A DNA stretch of 43,814 nt from Cytophagales bacterium (GTDB lineage: Bacteria; Bacteroidota; Bacteroidia; Cytophagales; Bernardetiaceae): positions 1 through 43,814 of the forward strand of contig RDZD01000034.1 in the NCBI GenBank assembly GCA_004293815.1, given 5' to 3'. The position numbers and the translations under genes were made by a program. The stretch's first letter is position 1, and every line of letters begins with the position of its first letter. Under the pieces are notes generated by a model. It ran no database searches and was not told the origin of the DNA. It saw only the letters and a list, made by a program, of their open reading frames with translations. This document shows, one piece after another, positions 26,288 through 33,645 of the stretch.

Positions 26288-27008
26288 TTTCCTCTTAAGC
26301 TGTTTGCTATTGGGTATAATCCCTCTTTTGGCACAAAACCAACCCAAACCCCCTAAGGTCAAAAAACAGAAGATTCAAAAAATAAAAATTCCATTCTATT
26401 TTGATGGTATTCGTGTAGGTACAGATGTTTCTAAGCTCATTTTTATGGGTTTTAATGGCGATAAAAGCCGTTTTGACCTTAGTACAGATATCAGCTTTAG
26501 CAACCGTGTGCACTTGAATTTGACTTTAGGACGGTCTGCCATGCGTTCCGTTATTCGCCGCAATAGCGATTCTGTTGTTTACAGTGCGCAGTATATCAAC
26601 ACTGGAAATTTTGCTCGTTTGGGCGTAGAGTACAATCTTTTGCGCCGCGTGATGAATGAAAATGGGGTTTACGCGGGCTTACACGTGGGTTACGCATCGT
26701 ATAGGCACTCTTTAGATCACGCCATACGCAACTCGTTCTGGAGTGGTAGAAATGATGTAATTATCAGTTCCTTCAAAGAGGATGGTATGTCTTGCGTTTG
26801 GGGCGAGCTTTCTGGTGCTTTGAAGGGGCGTATTTGGCGTAACTTCTTTGCAGGTTATACAATCAGACTACAGTATCTGCTGCAAGTGGAAGATGGTAAG
26901 CTGGTTAAAAGTACTGATTTACCAGGATTTGGAAGCACTCAAAATAATTTTAATTTGTTGATGAGCTATCAAGTGTGGTATAGACTGCCTCTGGGTAAAA
27001 ACTACTAG
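26268..27008 (+). CDS. Outer-membrane barrel-like protein, probable DUF6048 family
   Basis: From ATG at 26268 the product has 246 residues and begins MWTYRISFLLSCLLLGIIPL with a signal peptide ending LLAQN. A basic, proline-rich linker follows (QPKPPKVKKQKIQKIKI), then alternating strands such as RFDLSTDISFSNRVHLNLTL and a C-terminal YQVWYRLPLGKNY, as in beta-barrel proteins. An upstream in-frame ATG at 26223 is rejected because it would bury the signal peptide. The overlap with the lipoprotein gene suggests the two proteins work together at the outer membrane; no function is known. The gene converges on the 5'-nucleotidase gene, with 10 bases between stops. Confidence 0.75.
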   Translation: MWTYRISFLLSCLLLGIIPLLAQNQPKPPKVKKQKIQKIKIPFYFDGIRVGTDVSKLIFMGFNGDKSRFDLSTDISFSNRVHLNLTLGRSAMRSVIRRNSDSVVYSAQYINTGNFARLGVEYNLLRRVMNENGVYAGLHVGYASYRHSLDHAIRNSFWSGRNDVIISSFKEDGMSCVWGELSGALKGRIWRNFFAGYTIRLQYLLQVEDGKLVKSTDLPGFGSTQNNFNLLMSYQVWYRLPLGKNY

Positions 27009-27018
27009 CACTTTTTTC

Positions 27019-28548
27019 TTAATCAACAATCTTAATTTTTCGTAAATAAGCGATGAGTGTTTTTCTGATGTCTTTATGACTAGGTTGTATAGGGTCTATG
27101 CGCACCACGTCTTTATTTTGTGGAGTAAGATAGCCCAGCCGTTTTTCTTGCCCAGTCATCAAATAATCATTGATAACAAGCGTATAGGTTTTAGTAGGGT
27201 TTAATGCTTTGCCGCGAATTTTCCAACTGTCGCCTGTATATTCAGCATAACGCCTTTGTAGATAACCGCCTGTGCCGCTATTTTTCTCTCCATCGTTGAG
27301 AATCTGCTCTAGCAAACTCCCCTTAAGGTGCACTCTCAGAAACGCCCCTCCAAAAGGAAGAAGCCGCAATACATCATATTGAGTGATACTTTCATGCAAC
27401 ACATCGTCTAGTCTGATAGCCCCACCACCCAGTATTATCAAGTCTGAAGGCGGCATATTGGCTTCCATGGCGCGCATGATAAGCTGAGCAGAGTTGGTTT
27501 GTGAGCTTCTCACCAACACCTCTTGCGCCTCCAAAGGGGTTTTTATTTGACAAAGAAACTCGTCTGGAACAAACCCTTGTGAGCGGAGAGCTGAGTCTGC
27601 TAGTTGTTTCCAATAATTGATTTTACGCATAGCTGCAGGGTCTTCGGCCAAGCGAGTTCCTATGACCACCTTTTGCGATATTACGTCTAATTTCTTACTG
27701 CCCAAGTGATAAACACAGCGGTGAACATAAGCTGTTTTGGCATTAGCATCAGCCTTTACGATGCGGGTGTTGCCTTCAATAAGCTCCATCGCGCTATGAT
27801 CGTGTCCGCCCATAAGGAGTGGAATGATTGGAAAAGCCCGCGCATAAGCGCGATCGTCCTGTGCGTTGAGGTGTGTTAGTGCTAAGACAACATCTGTTTT
27901 GCCTTCCAGCTTTTTGAGTTCTTTGCTGGTAGCCTCAAAATAATCGTCATAATGAACATGAGGTTTTTTGGTAAAAGGCAGAGTAACACCCAAAAAAGCA
28001 AGCTTGAAAGCTTTTTTCTGGTCTAAGGAGCTTACTTTCCAAAGATAGTGTGTGGGAAAATCTACACCATTTTTATCTTGAAATGGTCGAATGTCAGAGC
28101 GTGCACTATCGCCATATTGGCGAAAGGTATTAGTAGACATCCACTGAAAATCAGACTCTTGAATTCGCTCGAGTAAATCCTCTTGGTTTAAATCAAACTC
28201 ATGGTTGCCGAAGGTAACCAAATCTATGCCCGCAGCGTTGAGTGCTGCAATCATTTGCTTTCCGCGAAGTTTTTTGCCGTTGATTTCCACATTTCCAAGC
28301 ATGGATGGGCTTAAAAAATCGCCAGAGAGCACCGCAATGGTGTTGGGATTTTCTGCCAAAAGTTGCTTTTTGAGTGTTGCTATGCGAGCTAAACCGCCAT
28401 ATTTGCCGTTTGAAATAGGTGATATTTCATACACATCATTAATCTGCAGAATGCTAAAACTGATGCTATTATTCTTATTAGAAGAACGGCAGGCAACCAA
28501 TAAAAACCACAGAGCCATATAGGCAAAAAATGAACGTGCAAAATACAT
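27019..28548 (-). CDS. Lipoprotein 5'-nucleotidase / metallophosphatase (UshA type)
   Basis: The 509-residue product has a lipobox (FLLVAC) after its signal peptide, so it is membrane-anchored outside the cytoplasm. The N-terminal metallophosphatase domain shows LQINDVYEI, LSGDFLSPS, FGNHEFDL, LTHLNAQDD and GGHDH, which provide the two-metal site; the first motif has Tyr in place of the His of NDxHG, a variant I believe is frequent in Bacteroidota. The C-terminal 5'-nucleotidase domain starts near residue 340 (LVRSSQTNSAQLIMRAM, GGGAIR, LPFGGAF, YTLVINDYLM). It would hydrolyse nucleotides outside the membrane for salvage of nucleosides and phosphate. It is transcribed alone. Confidence 0.9.
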   Translation of the reverse strand: MYFARSFFAYMALWFLLVACRSSNKNNSISFSILQINDVYEISPISNGKYGGLARIATLKKQLLAENPNTIAVLSGDFLSPSMLGNVEINGKKLRGKQMIAALNAAGIDLVTFGNHEFDLNQEDLLERIQESDFQWMSTNTFRQYGDSARSDIRPFQDKNGVDFPTHYLWKVSSLDQKKAFKLAFLGVTLPFTKKPHVHYDDYFEATSKELKKLEGKTDVVLALTHLNAQDDRAYARAFPIIPLLMGGHDHSAMELIEGNTRIVKADANAKTAYVHRCVYHLGSKKLDVISQKVVIGTRLAEDPAAMRKINYWKQLADSALRSQGFVPDEFLCQIKTPLEAQEVLVRSSQTNSAQLIMRAMEANMPPSDLIILGGGAIRLDDVLHESITQYDVLRLLPFGGAFLRVHLKGSLLEQILNDGEKNSGTGGYLQRRYAEYTGDSWKIRGKALNPTKTYTLVINDYLMTGQEKRLGYLTPQNKDVVRIDPIQPSHKDIRKTLIAYLRKIKIVD

Positions 28549-28811
28549 AGATTGATGAGGAATAGCAAAAAACGTAAAAAACGTAACTTAGGCTGGCTTA
28601 AAAGTTGCCACACAAATGTAATGCTCTTTTTGCAATTGTGATGTAATATGCACCAAAAATATGATGTTTCAAGCAGAAGTTTGTTTGAATCAAGTTTATG
28701 TTCTGGTAATTATACCTGCATGGGACAGATTTTATATTCTATTTTTCGGGAACCTGCGGCTTTGCAGGGTAACGTGCGCGCACAGCGCGGCCTGCCAGCT
28801 AGACCAAAATC
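28549..28811. other. Region between the 5'-nucleotidase gene and the protease locus
   Basis: No gene is supported. TACATTTG on the minus strand (28613-28620) is a perfect -7 box for the 5'-nucleotidase gene, without a well-spaced -33 box. A GC-rich patch (28751-28800) stands out from the AT-rich flanks; it holds a hairpin CCTGC-GCAGG (28753-28757 with 28764-28768) and the palindrome TGCGCGCA. Confidence 0.4.
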
Positions 28812-28856
28812 TAAACAAGCCTTACAAGGTTTCTAAAACCTTGTAAGGCTTGTTTA
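28812..28856. repeat. Perfect 21-base inverted repeat with 3-base loop
   Basis: The arms 28812-28832 and 28836-28856 are exact reverse complements around CTA. The core is CCTTACAAGG/CCTTGTAAGG. It lies 17 bases beyond the stop of the protease pseudogene (minus strand) and could act as its terminator or be a dispersed REP-like element. Confidence 0.85.
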
Positions 28857-28873
28857 CAGTTCAACAAAAACGC

Positions 28874-30798
28874 TTATTCTACTACCAGACGCAGATCTTC
28901 GGATTCCTGACCGTTTTGTATGGTAACTATGTAGAAACCCGTCTGCAAGCTGCCTATATCCAAAGTTGTTTGACGTTCAAAAGAGGTGAGAGAAAGTTTG
29001 GTAGAACCAATCAGATCTTTAACCGTTATCGCCAAACCATTGGGCGACATCGCTATCTCATCTTTGAGACTCACTACCACTTGCCCGCTGGCGGGATTGG
29101 GCGAGAGCGAGGCCATATGGCCGCCACTGCCTGGCCCTGCGCAGGACATACGCGCCCAAAGTCAGTATCAGAGTTACCGCCACAACCATTGTTTACCACA
29201 ACTTTTACAGTCCCCGACGTACCTAGCGTGTAAGTAGGAGCTGGCCAGTACACTTGTATCTCGCTTGTACCTGCTCCACTATGAATGATACCGCCGCCTG
29301 TTACCGTCCATGTGTAGGTCAAACTAGGCAAAAGTGCAATAGGATAACCAGGTACCTCAGCACTAAAATAAGTGCTTTGCTCAGTTGGGCAAATACTCCA
29401 TCTATTGGGAATGGTACTGATGGCCGTACTGCTGATAACTGGATTATTGGTTAGCCCACCAAACCACAGCTTGTGCTCAAACCAACCGCCTGTGCCGCAA
29501 GGAGCAACGCTGCCAATAGGAGCGAGAAGCTTCATACGTACACGTACAGTAACTTCGCCTTTATAGGTGGGGCTGATGTTGGTTATGTTAATGACATTGG
29601 CAATAGGCGAAGAAACGGTGAAAACGGCCACTGCGGGCGTTACGTCCCATTCGTAGGAGTAGCCTGCATGGGCGCAATAGCCAGTGAGCGACTTTCACCA
29701 AAACAAACAGGTGTGGTGCTGACTTCGGGAGTAAACTTGATGCCCGAGAGAACGCTTACACAAGACCAACCACCGAACAGTGAAAATGTACCACGATAAG
29801 AACTCATTTGGCACTTCATGCGATTGCGTTGACCCTCCGTGAACATCTTACGACAGTTGGAATAGTCCATGATGTTTTCGTTCATGTTCTTGTGGTCGCA
29901 GGTATTACTAGAACACGTCCAGGTACTGTTGTCCGTAGGCGTGTCCTCACACAAATCGCCTGAGGTATAGCCACATTCAGTGGTACAGCCCTCCCAAAAA
30001 GTGTGAATCAAGCCTGCTAGCCAATGGCCTGCCTCATGCGCTGCTAACATAAAAACTGGCTGCATTGGGTTGTAAAAGTCTCCCTGATGGATGACAATAC
30101 CAGAAAGCTGGGGTCTGATTAAATCCCATAGAGGGAAGGTGCTGTATGAGGAGGCTGGAAGCCCCCTGTACTACCAGGTGTATAATCGTAAATATCACCT
30201 ATCCAAATATTCAAAAACTCTGTTCTAGGCCAAGCATCTAAGCCACCGTTTGCTTCATACTTGATAATAAAATCACTATTAGTAGGCGAAAGAGCAACAT
30301 CAGGGGATAAATCATAAAAGTCGTTCCTAAACCCTGTCTTATCCGTCGTTCTTCTCTCAATGCCGCTGTGTGGATTGCCGTCTGGGTCTACGGCCGCTAG
30401 TACAAACTTAATTCTGGTATCGCCCGCAAAGAGAGGATAAAAATCTGGGTCTATGGAAGCGATGCTCTGGCTGGGGTGTGTGCCAGCATACATGCGATTA
30501 AGGTCCGCGATAAGCGTCTTCAGTGTGGCATCAGAGATCGGGAAATGGAAGGCATCGGATTGGTCTTGCACCACATGAAAGACGACTGGAATTAGGTACT
30601 CATCGTCTGGGCAATCATAATAAGGGTCGGTACAGTCGCTGAGAGTGCGCTTATTCCTCATCATATCCATCACCTCTTGGCGCATAACAGCATAGGTGGC
30701 GGAATCTAGTGTAGTGCCACAGCCGTTTTGGGCGAGTAGATTACCCCCCCCGTCAATAAACATGCCAAAACAAGGCAAATAACTTGGAAATTTTTCAT
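28874..30798 (-). pseudogene. Secreted M43-like metalloprotease with T9SS sorting domain, broken by four -1 frame shifts
   Basis: Four open segments in successive frames make one protein: signal peptide from ATG 30798 (MKNFQVICLVLACLLTG), N-terminal and catalytic part (LIPVVFHVVQ, FLNIWIG, HEAGHWLAGLIH, NENIMDYSNC), a PKD/Ig-like part (YTWTVTGGG) and a T9SS type A tail (SLSPNPASGQ to LRLVVE). Breaks fall at the G8 run (30744-30751), a G5 run (30162-30166), an A3 run near 29693-29695 and a G3 run (29135-29137, all minus-strand bases). Each is repaired by adding one base, giving 643 codons including stop. The zinc motif has one extra residue against HExxHxxGxxH. The protein would be secreted by the T9SS. 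It follows a lipoprotein gene by 27 bases. Sequencing error in homopolymers is an alternative. Confidence 0.85.
30744..30751 (-). repeat. Poly-G tract (8 G) in protease signal-peptide codons, out of frame
   Basis: The tract follows codons for MKNFQVICLVLACLLT and precedes NLLAQNG. With 8 G the two parts are in different frames; 9 G (or 6, 12) would join them. Confidence 0.9.
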
Positions 30799-30825
30799 TG
30801 TTTGTGGTTTTAATGTTAAAAGAAA

Positions 30826-31377
30826 TCAATCGCGGGTGCAAATGTTATAATAAATAAACTGGCTTTCCACAGGCAGATAGGTATAGTCCACAATTAGCTT
30901 GTTTGCGTTGCAAAAATAGTAGTAAATATAGGATATTCTGGGCGTTCCATTGGGGTGCTTGCTTTCCAATATCGTATGCGCGCTAAGCCTGCCCTGAGGC
31001 GAAAGAGTGACGATGTATTTTGAGTCTAAGGAGTATTGTAACTTCTCTTTCCCTAAACTATCTATTGTATATGAGAAATAAGTGAGCACGGAGTCCTTTT
31101 CAAAAGATAGTATCGTTTTATGCGGCATACCCTCCAAGACAACCAAAGGATTACCGCCAGGTGGATTACGTGCAGCCGTATTCACATACTGCGCCACCGC
31201 GCGCCATTTGCTGCTTTTGAGCATGGCCATAAGCTCTTCTGGTGTTTTTACGTCTAGCTGTTCGCCGTCTTTGCAGGGTTGGTAAGCGGCATCAGGGTCT
31301 TCCGAGCAGTCCTTGCAGCCCACCAGCATGACCACCATAGCCGCAGCCAGTGCTAACTTTCTGATGTATTTAAGCAT
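30826..31377 (-). CDS. Small lipoprotein, inner copy, unknown family
   Basis: From ATG at 31377 the product has 183 residues: MLKYIRKLALAAAMVVMLVG then the lipobox Cys and KDCSEDPDAAYQPCKDGE. An upstream in-frame start at 31440 is rejected since it would put residues before the signal peptide. The body has TPEELMAMLKSSKWRAVAQY, then beta-strand-like segments and a C-terminal ISYIYYYFCNANKLIVDYTY. It is not recognised; strand-rich lipocalin-like folds are possible but unproven. The first 50 residues are nearly identical to the outer copy at 31750-32286, while the rest differ at about half of positions. The protease start is 27 bases downstream, so the two genes form one unit. Confidence 0.75.
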   Translation of the reverse strand: MLKYIRKLALAAAMVVMLVGCKDCSEDPDAAYQPCKDGEQLDVKTPEELMAMLKSSKWRAVAQYVNTAARNPPGGNPLVVLEGMPHKTILSFEKDSVLTYFSYTIDSLGKEKLQYSLDSKYIVTLSPQGRLSAHTILESKHPNGTPRISYIYYYFCNANKLIVDYTYLPVESQFIYYNICTRD

Positions 31378-31510
31378 AAAAATAAAAGAGTTTGTTGAAT
31401 AAAATTTAAAAAAACAAAGGCAGCTTGCACCGCCCAGCAAAATTAAAAAGTAGAAATTACAAAGAAAACAAAATTAGCTTTTTGTAAAAATAAATTCAAA
31501 AGTTCTTGTT

Positions 31511-31720
31511 TTACTGGTCGTCTGGGCAATCGTAATAAGGGTCGGTACAGTTGCTGAGAGTGCGCTTATTCTTCATCATATCCAGCATCTCTTGGCGCAT
31601 AGCAGCGTAAGTGGCGGAATCTAGCTCTGAGCCACAGAACTTTTGGGCGAGCAGATTACCCCCCCCCCCCCCCGTCAATAAACATGCCAAAATTAGGCAA
31701 GTAACTTGAAATTTTTTCAT
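31511..31720 (-). pseudogene. Truncated second copy of the protease gene start (69 codons)
   Basis: The frame starts MKKFQVTCLILACLLTG, passes through a 15-G tract in frame (five Gly), continues NLLAQKFCGSELDSATYAAM and ends at a stop right after YDCPDDQ. The long copy has the same text to YDCPDDE and then continues LIPVVFHVV. It is therefore the 5' end of the protease gene copied by tandem duplication, and it would yield only a short secreted peptide. It sits between the two lipoprotein copies: 29 bases after the outer lipoprotein stop and 133 bases before the inner lipoprotein ATG. Confidence 0.85.
31659..31673 (-). repeat. Poly-G tract (15 G) in signal-peptide codons, in frame
   Basis: Fifteen G encode Gly residues at the end of the hydrophobic part of the signal peptide. 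This is long enough for high-rate slippage, and lengths that are multiples of three keep the frame. Confidence 0.9.
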
Positions 31721-31749
31721 TGTTTTTTATTGTATTAAAGTTTAAAAAT

Positions 31750-32286
31750 TTAGTCGCGATGATCGATATTATAAAATCTAGTTGGTGCTGTGAGATACGT
31801 AAAATCCGTTACTAACTTATCGCGGGAACAGAGATAGTAATAGATATACTCGATTTTGGGTGTGCCATTGGGATGTATGGTGTCTATTTTTACACGCACA
31901 GCCAACTTACCGTTGGGAGTGAGAGCTAAGTCGTATCTTCGATACTCCGTACTCCTCAACTTTTCCTTACCCAAACTGTCCAAATCATACGTGAAAATAG
32001 TCATCACGGAATCCTTCTCAAAAGACCGCTTGACTCTATAAGAACGGCTTTCTAAGATTACCAAAGGATCACCGCCTGGCGGGTGGATAGCAGTTACGTT
32101 GTTATACTGCGCCACCGCGCGCCATTTGCTGCTTTTGAGCATGGGCATAAGCTCTTCAGGTGTTTTTACGTCTAGCTGTTCTCCGTCTTTGCAGGGTTGG
32201 TAAGCGGCATCGGGGTCTTCCGAGCAGTCCTTGCAGCCCACCAGCATGACCACCATAGCCGCAGCCAGTGCTAATTTTCTGATATA
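31750..32286 (-). pseudogene. Small lipoprotein, outer copy, start removed by the IS element
   Basis: The frame is homologous to the inner lipoprotein from its fourth codon on (YIRKLALAAAMVVMLVGCKDC), but the first three codons (ATG CTT AAA in the inner copy) are replaced by the end of the IS element at 32287. Reading upstream meets a TAA inside the element with no ATG. The only in-frame ATG left, at 32256, would give a signal of just MVVMLVG before the lipobox Cys, with no basic residue. The body (PPGGDPLVILESRSYRVKRSFEKDSV, split here as PPGGDPLVILE and FEKDSVMTIFTYDLDSLGKE) is intact to the stop. The native promoter is also lost unless the element supplies one. Confidence 0.8.
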
Positions 32287-32304
32287 GAACCTATTTAAAC
32301 TTTT
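32287..32304 (+). repeat. Left terminal inverted repeat of the IS element
   Basis: Eighteen bases match the right end in reverse complement with two adjacent mismatches (AG against GA). Confidence 0.75.
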
Positions 32305-32368
32305 AAATACGATGAAAGTAGCCCCAAAAGATATACTTTAGCGTTGATAACCAATAAACTATATCTAG

Positions 32369-33193
32369 ATGAGCTACTCACTTGCAAATATAACAAAAGA
32401 CGAATCAAATCAATTCGTTCTGCCCCTTATTCCCAAAAATAAGCGAGGCTTTGCCAGCAGATTTTCTGTTTCAGACCTATTCAGTTGTATGCTTCACAAG
32501 CTAAAAACAGGCTGCCAGTGGCATAAGTTATTTATTGATTTAGAGGGTTTTAAACCCCATTTTTCTTGGCAAAGTGTCTATTGTTTTTACAAAAAATGGT
32601 GTCAAGCAGATGTTTTTAAAAACCTCTACAATGCCCATTTGGCAGCCAAAGCAAAGCTCTTAGACAAAAGTAATTTGAACCTAGACGGCACCCAAACCTT
32701 GGTAAAAAAATCAGCAGAAAGTGCGAGGTATCAAAACCGAAAAAAAGGCAGAACTTCCAATGTCCTCATCATGACCGATGCGGCAGGAATTCCCATTAGC
32801 ATAGGGCCTATCATAGCTGGAAATCATCATGATTTATACCAGGTAGTTCCTCAATTTGCTGCCATGAGCAGGCAGCTCAACGAGCTTGGAATATCTGTTA
32901 AAGGCGTGATGCTTAATACAGATAAAGGATTTGATTGTAAAGCACTTAGGCGTGCCATACTCAGGCGTGGTATGATACCAAACATCAAAGAAAATGTCAG
33001 GAATAGAAAAAAAACAAAGCGAGGCAAAAAAAGATTATTTGACCAAGATGCCTATAAAAATCGCTTCGTCAATGAAAGGTGTTTTGCTTGGCTAGACAGC
33101 TTCAGAACGCTACTCATACGATTTGATAAACACGATAGCAAGTGGCTTAATTGGCATTATATCGCCGCATTTTTAATCCTACTAAAAGTTTAA
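32369..33193 (+). CDS. IS5-family DDE transposase
   Basis: The 274-residue product has the N-terminal domain of IS5-type transposases (VSDLFSCMLHKLKTGCQWHKL, HFSWQSVYCFYKKWCQ) and the DDE catalytic core: first Asp in LNLDGTQT, second Asp in MLNTDKGFD, and Glu in FVNERCFAWLDSFRTLLIRF, followed by YIAAFLILLK. The length and intact frame suggest a functional enzyme. It catalyses movement of the surrounding element. The stop codon is made from the right terminal repeat, a compact arrangement found in many insertion sequences. It reads toward rpsL, opposite to the disrupted lipoprotein gene. Confidence 0.92.
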   Translation: MSYSLANITKDESNQFVLPLIPKNKRGFASRFSVSDLFSCMLHKLKTGCQWHKLFIDLEGFKPHFSWQSVYCFYKKWCQADVFKNLYNAHLAAKAKLLDKSNLNLDGTQTLVKKSAESARYQNRKKGRTSNVLIMTDAAGIPISIGPIIAGNHHDLYQVVPQFAAMSRQLNELGISVKGVMLNTDKGFDCKALRRAILRRGMIPNIKENVRNRKKTKRGKKRLFDQDAYKNRFVNERCFAWLDSFRTLLIRFDKHDSKWLNWHYIAAFLILLKV

Positions 33194-33201
33194 ATGAGTT
33201 C
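33184..33201 (+). repeat. Right terminal inverted repeat of the IS element
   Basis: It pairs with 32287-32304 and contains the transposase stop codon TAA at 33191-33193. Confidence 0.75.
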
Positions 33202-33520
33202 ATATCAAAAACTCGTCAAGCGCCAACTTAGAACTTATTTTTATCAATATTTATCTAAAAAAAGTACATTCATAAAAATAGCAATTTTTACATAAAAATG
33301 TCAATCAAACAGCTTTTGAAATCTCTCTAACCCAAAAGTAGGATTTTATCTAAACTATACACTGTTTTTGCCCAGTCCGCCTGGCAGGGTGCATATCAAG
33401 GCGGACTGGGCAAAACTGGCAGACCCCAGAAAAAACATAACAACTTGATTCCGTGCAAGCATCACTCCCCACAAAATAAAATTGACCTGTCTATTTCACT
33501 AAAATAAAGCGCGTAAATAT
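33202..33520. other. Intergenic region between the IS element and the rpsL promoter
   Basis: No gene is supported in this AT-rich stretch. Its one clear structure is the strong hairpin at 33366-33415. It does not resemble the sequence upstream of the inner lipoprotein, so it does not restore the missing start of the outer copy. Confidence 0.5.
33366..33415. repeat. Perfect 17-base GC-rich inverted repeat with 16-base loop
   Basis: The arms 33366-33382 (core GCCCAGTCCGCCT) and 33399-33415 (AGGCGGACTGGGC) pair perfectly. It is much more GC-rich than its surroundings. There is no T-run after it on the plus strand and only a short one on the minus strand. It may be a REP-like element or a bidirectional terminator that insulates rpsL. 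Confidence 0.8.
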
Positions 33521-33551
33521 TTTGTATATCACGAAGTATGTGATATATTTG
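33521..33551 (+). promoter_or_regulatory. Promoter of rpsL-rpsG
   Basis: TTTG (33521-33524) and TATATTTG (33544-33551) are exactly 19 bases apart, a perfect match to the Bacteroidota consensus. The leader before rpsL would be about 88 bases, long enough for autogenous control. Confidence 0.8.
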
Positions 33552-33645
33552 CAGTTCAAAGAACAAATTTTGTTCCAAAGAGTTGCAAAAGTAGCTGATT
33601 TTCAATTCGTTTAAAGAACAAGTATTTCTAACAAGGGTTTTTAAA

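Larger units (their letters stand above)
30590..32286 (-). repeat. Tandem duplication of the lipoprotein/protease-start unit
   Basis: The outer unit (about 31511-32286) and the inner unit (about 30595-31377) carry the same two gene starts in the same order. Matching points are offset by about 915-920 bases (lipobox at about 32236 against 31317, poly-G at 31659 against 30744). The leaders of both genes are nearly identical; the lipoprotein bodies have diverged strongly. Confidence 0.85.
32287..33201 (+). mobile_element. IS5-family insertion sequence, complete (about 915 bases)
   Basis: Imperfect terminal inverted repeats are present: 32287-32304 begins GAACCTATTTAAAC, and 33184-33201 is its reverse complement apart from two adjacent bases. 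The element is flanked by ATA at 32284-32286 and 33202-33204, a possible 3-base target duplication. It holds one transposase gene whose stop lies inside the right repeat. The left end cuts the outer lipoprotein gene. Confidence 0.8.

Noticed and set aside
28648..28846. Two short open frames downstream of the protease pseudogene
   Set aside because: They run through the 21-base inverted repeat and the GC-rich patch and encode no recognisable protein.
28850..29799. Several plus-strand open frames across the protease pseudogene
   Set aside because: They are reverse-strand shadows of the protease and sorting-domain sequence; the minus-strand frames carry the clear motifs.
28874..30798. Programmed ribosomal frameshifting to join the protease segments
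   Set aside because: Four separate shifts in one gene, without recognisable slippery heptamers or stimulatory structures, are not plausible; decay, slippage or read error fits better.
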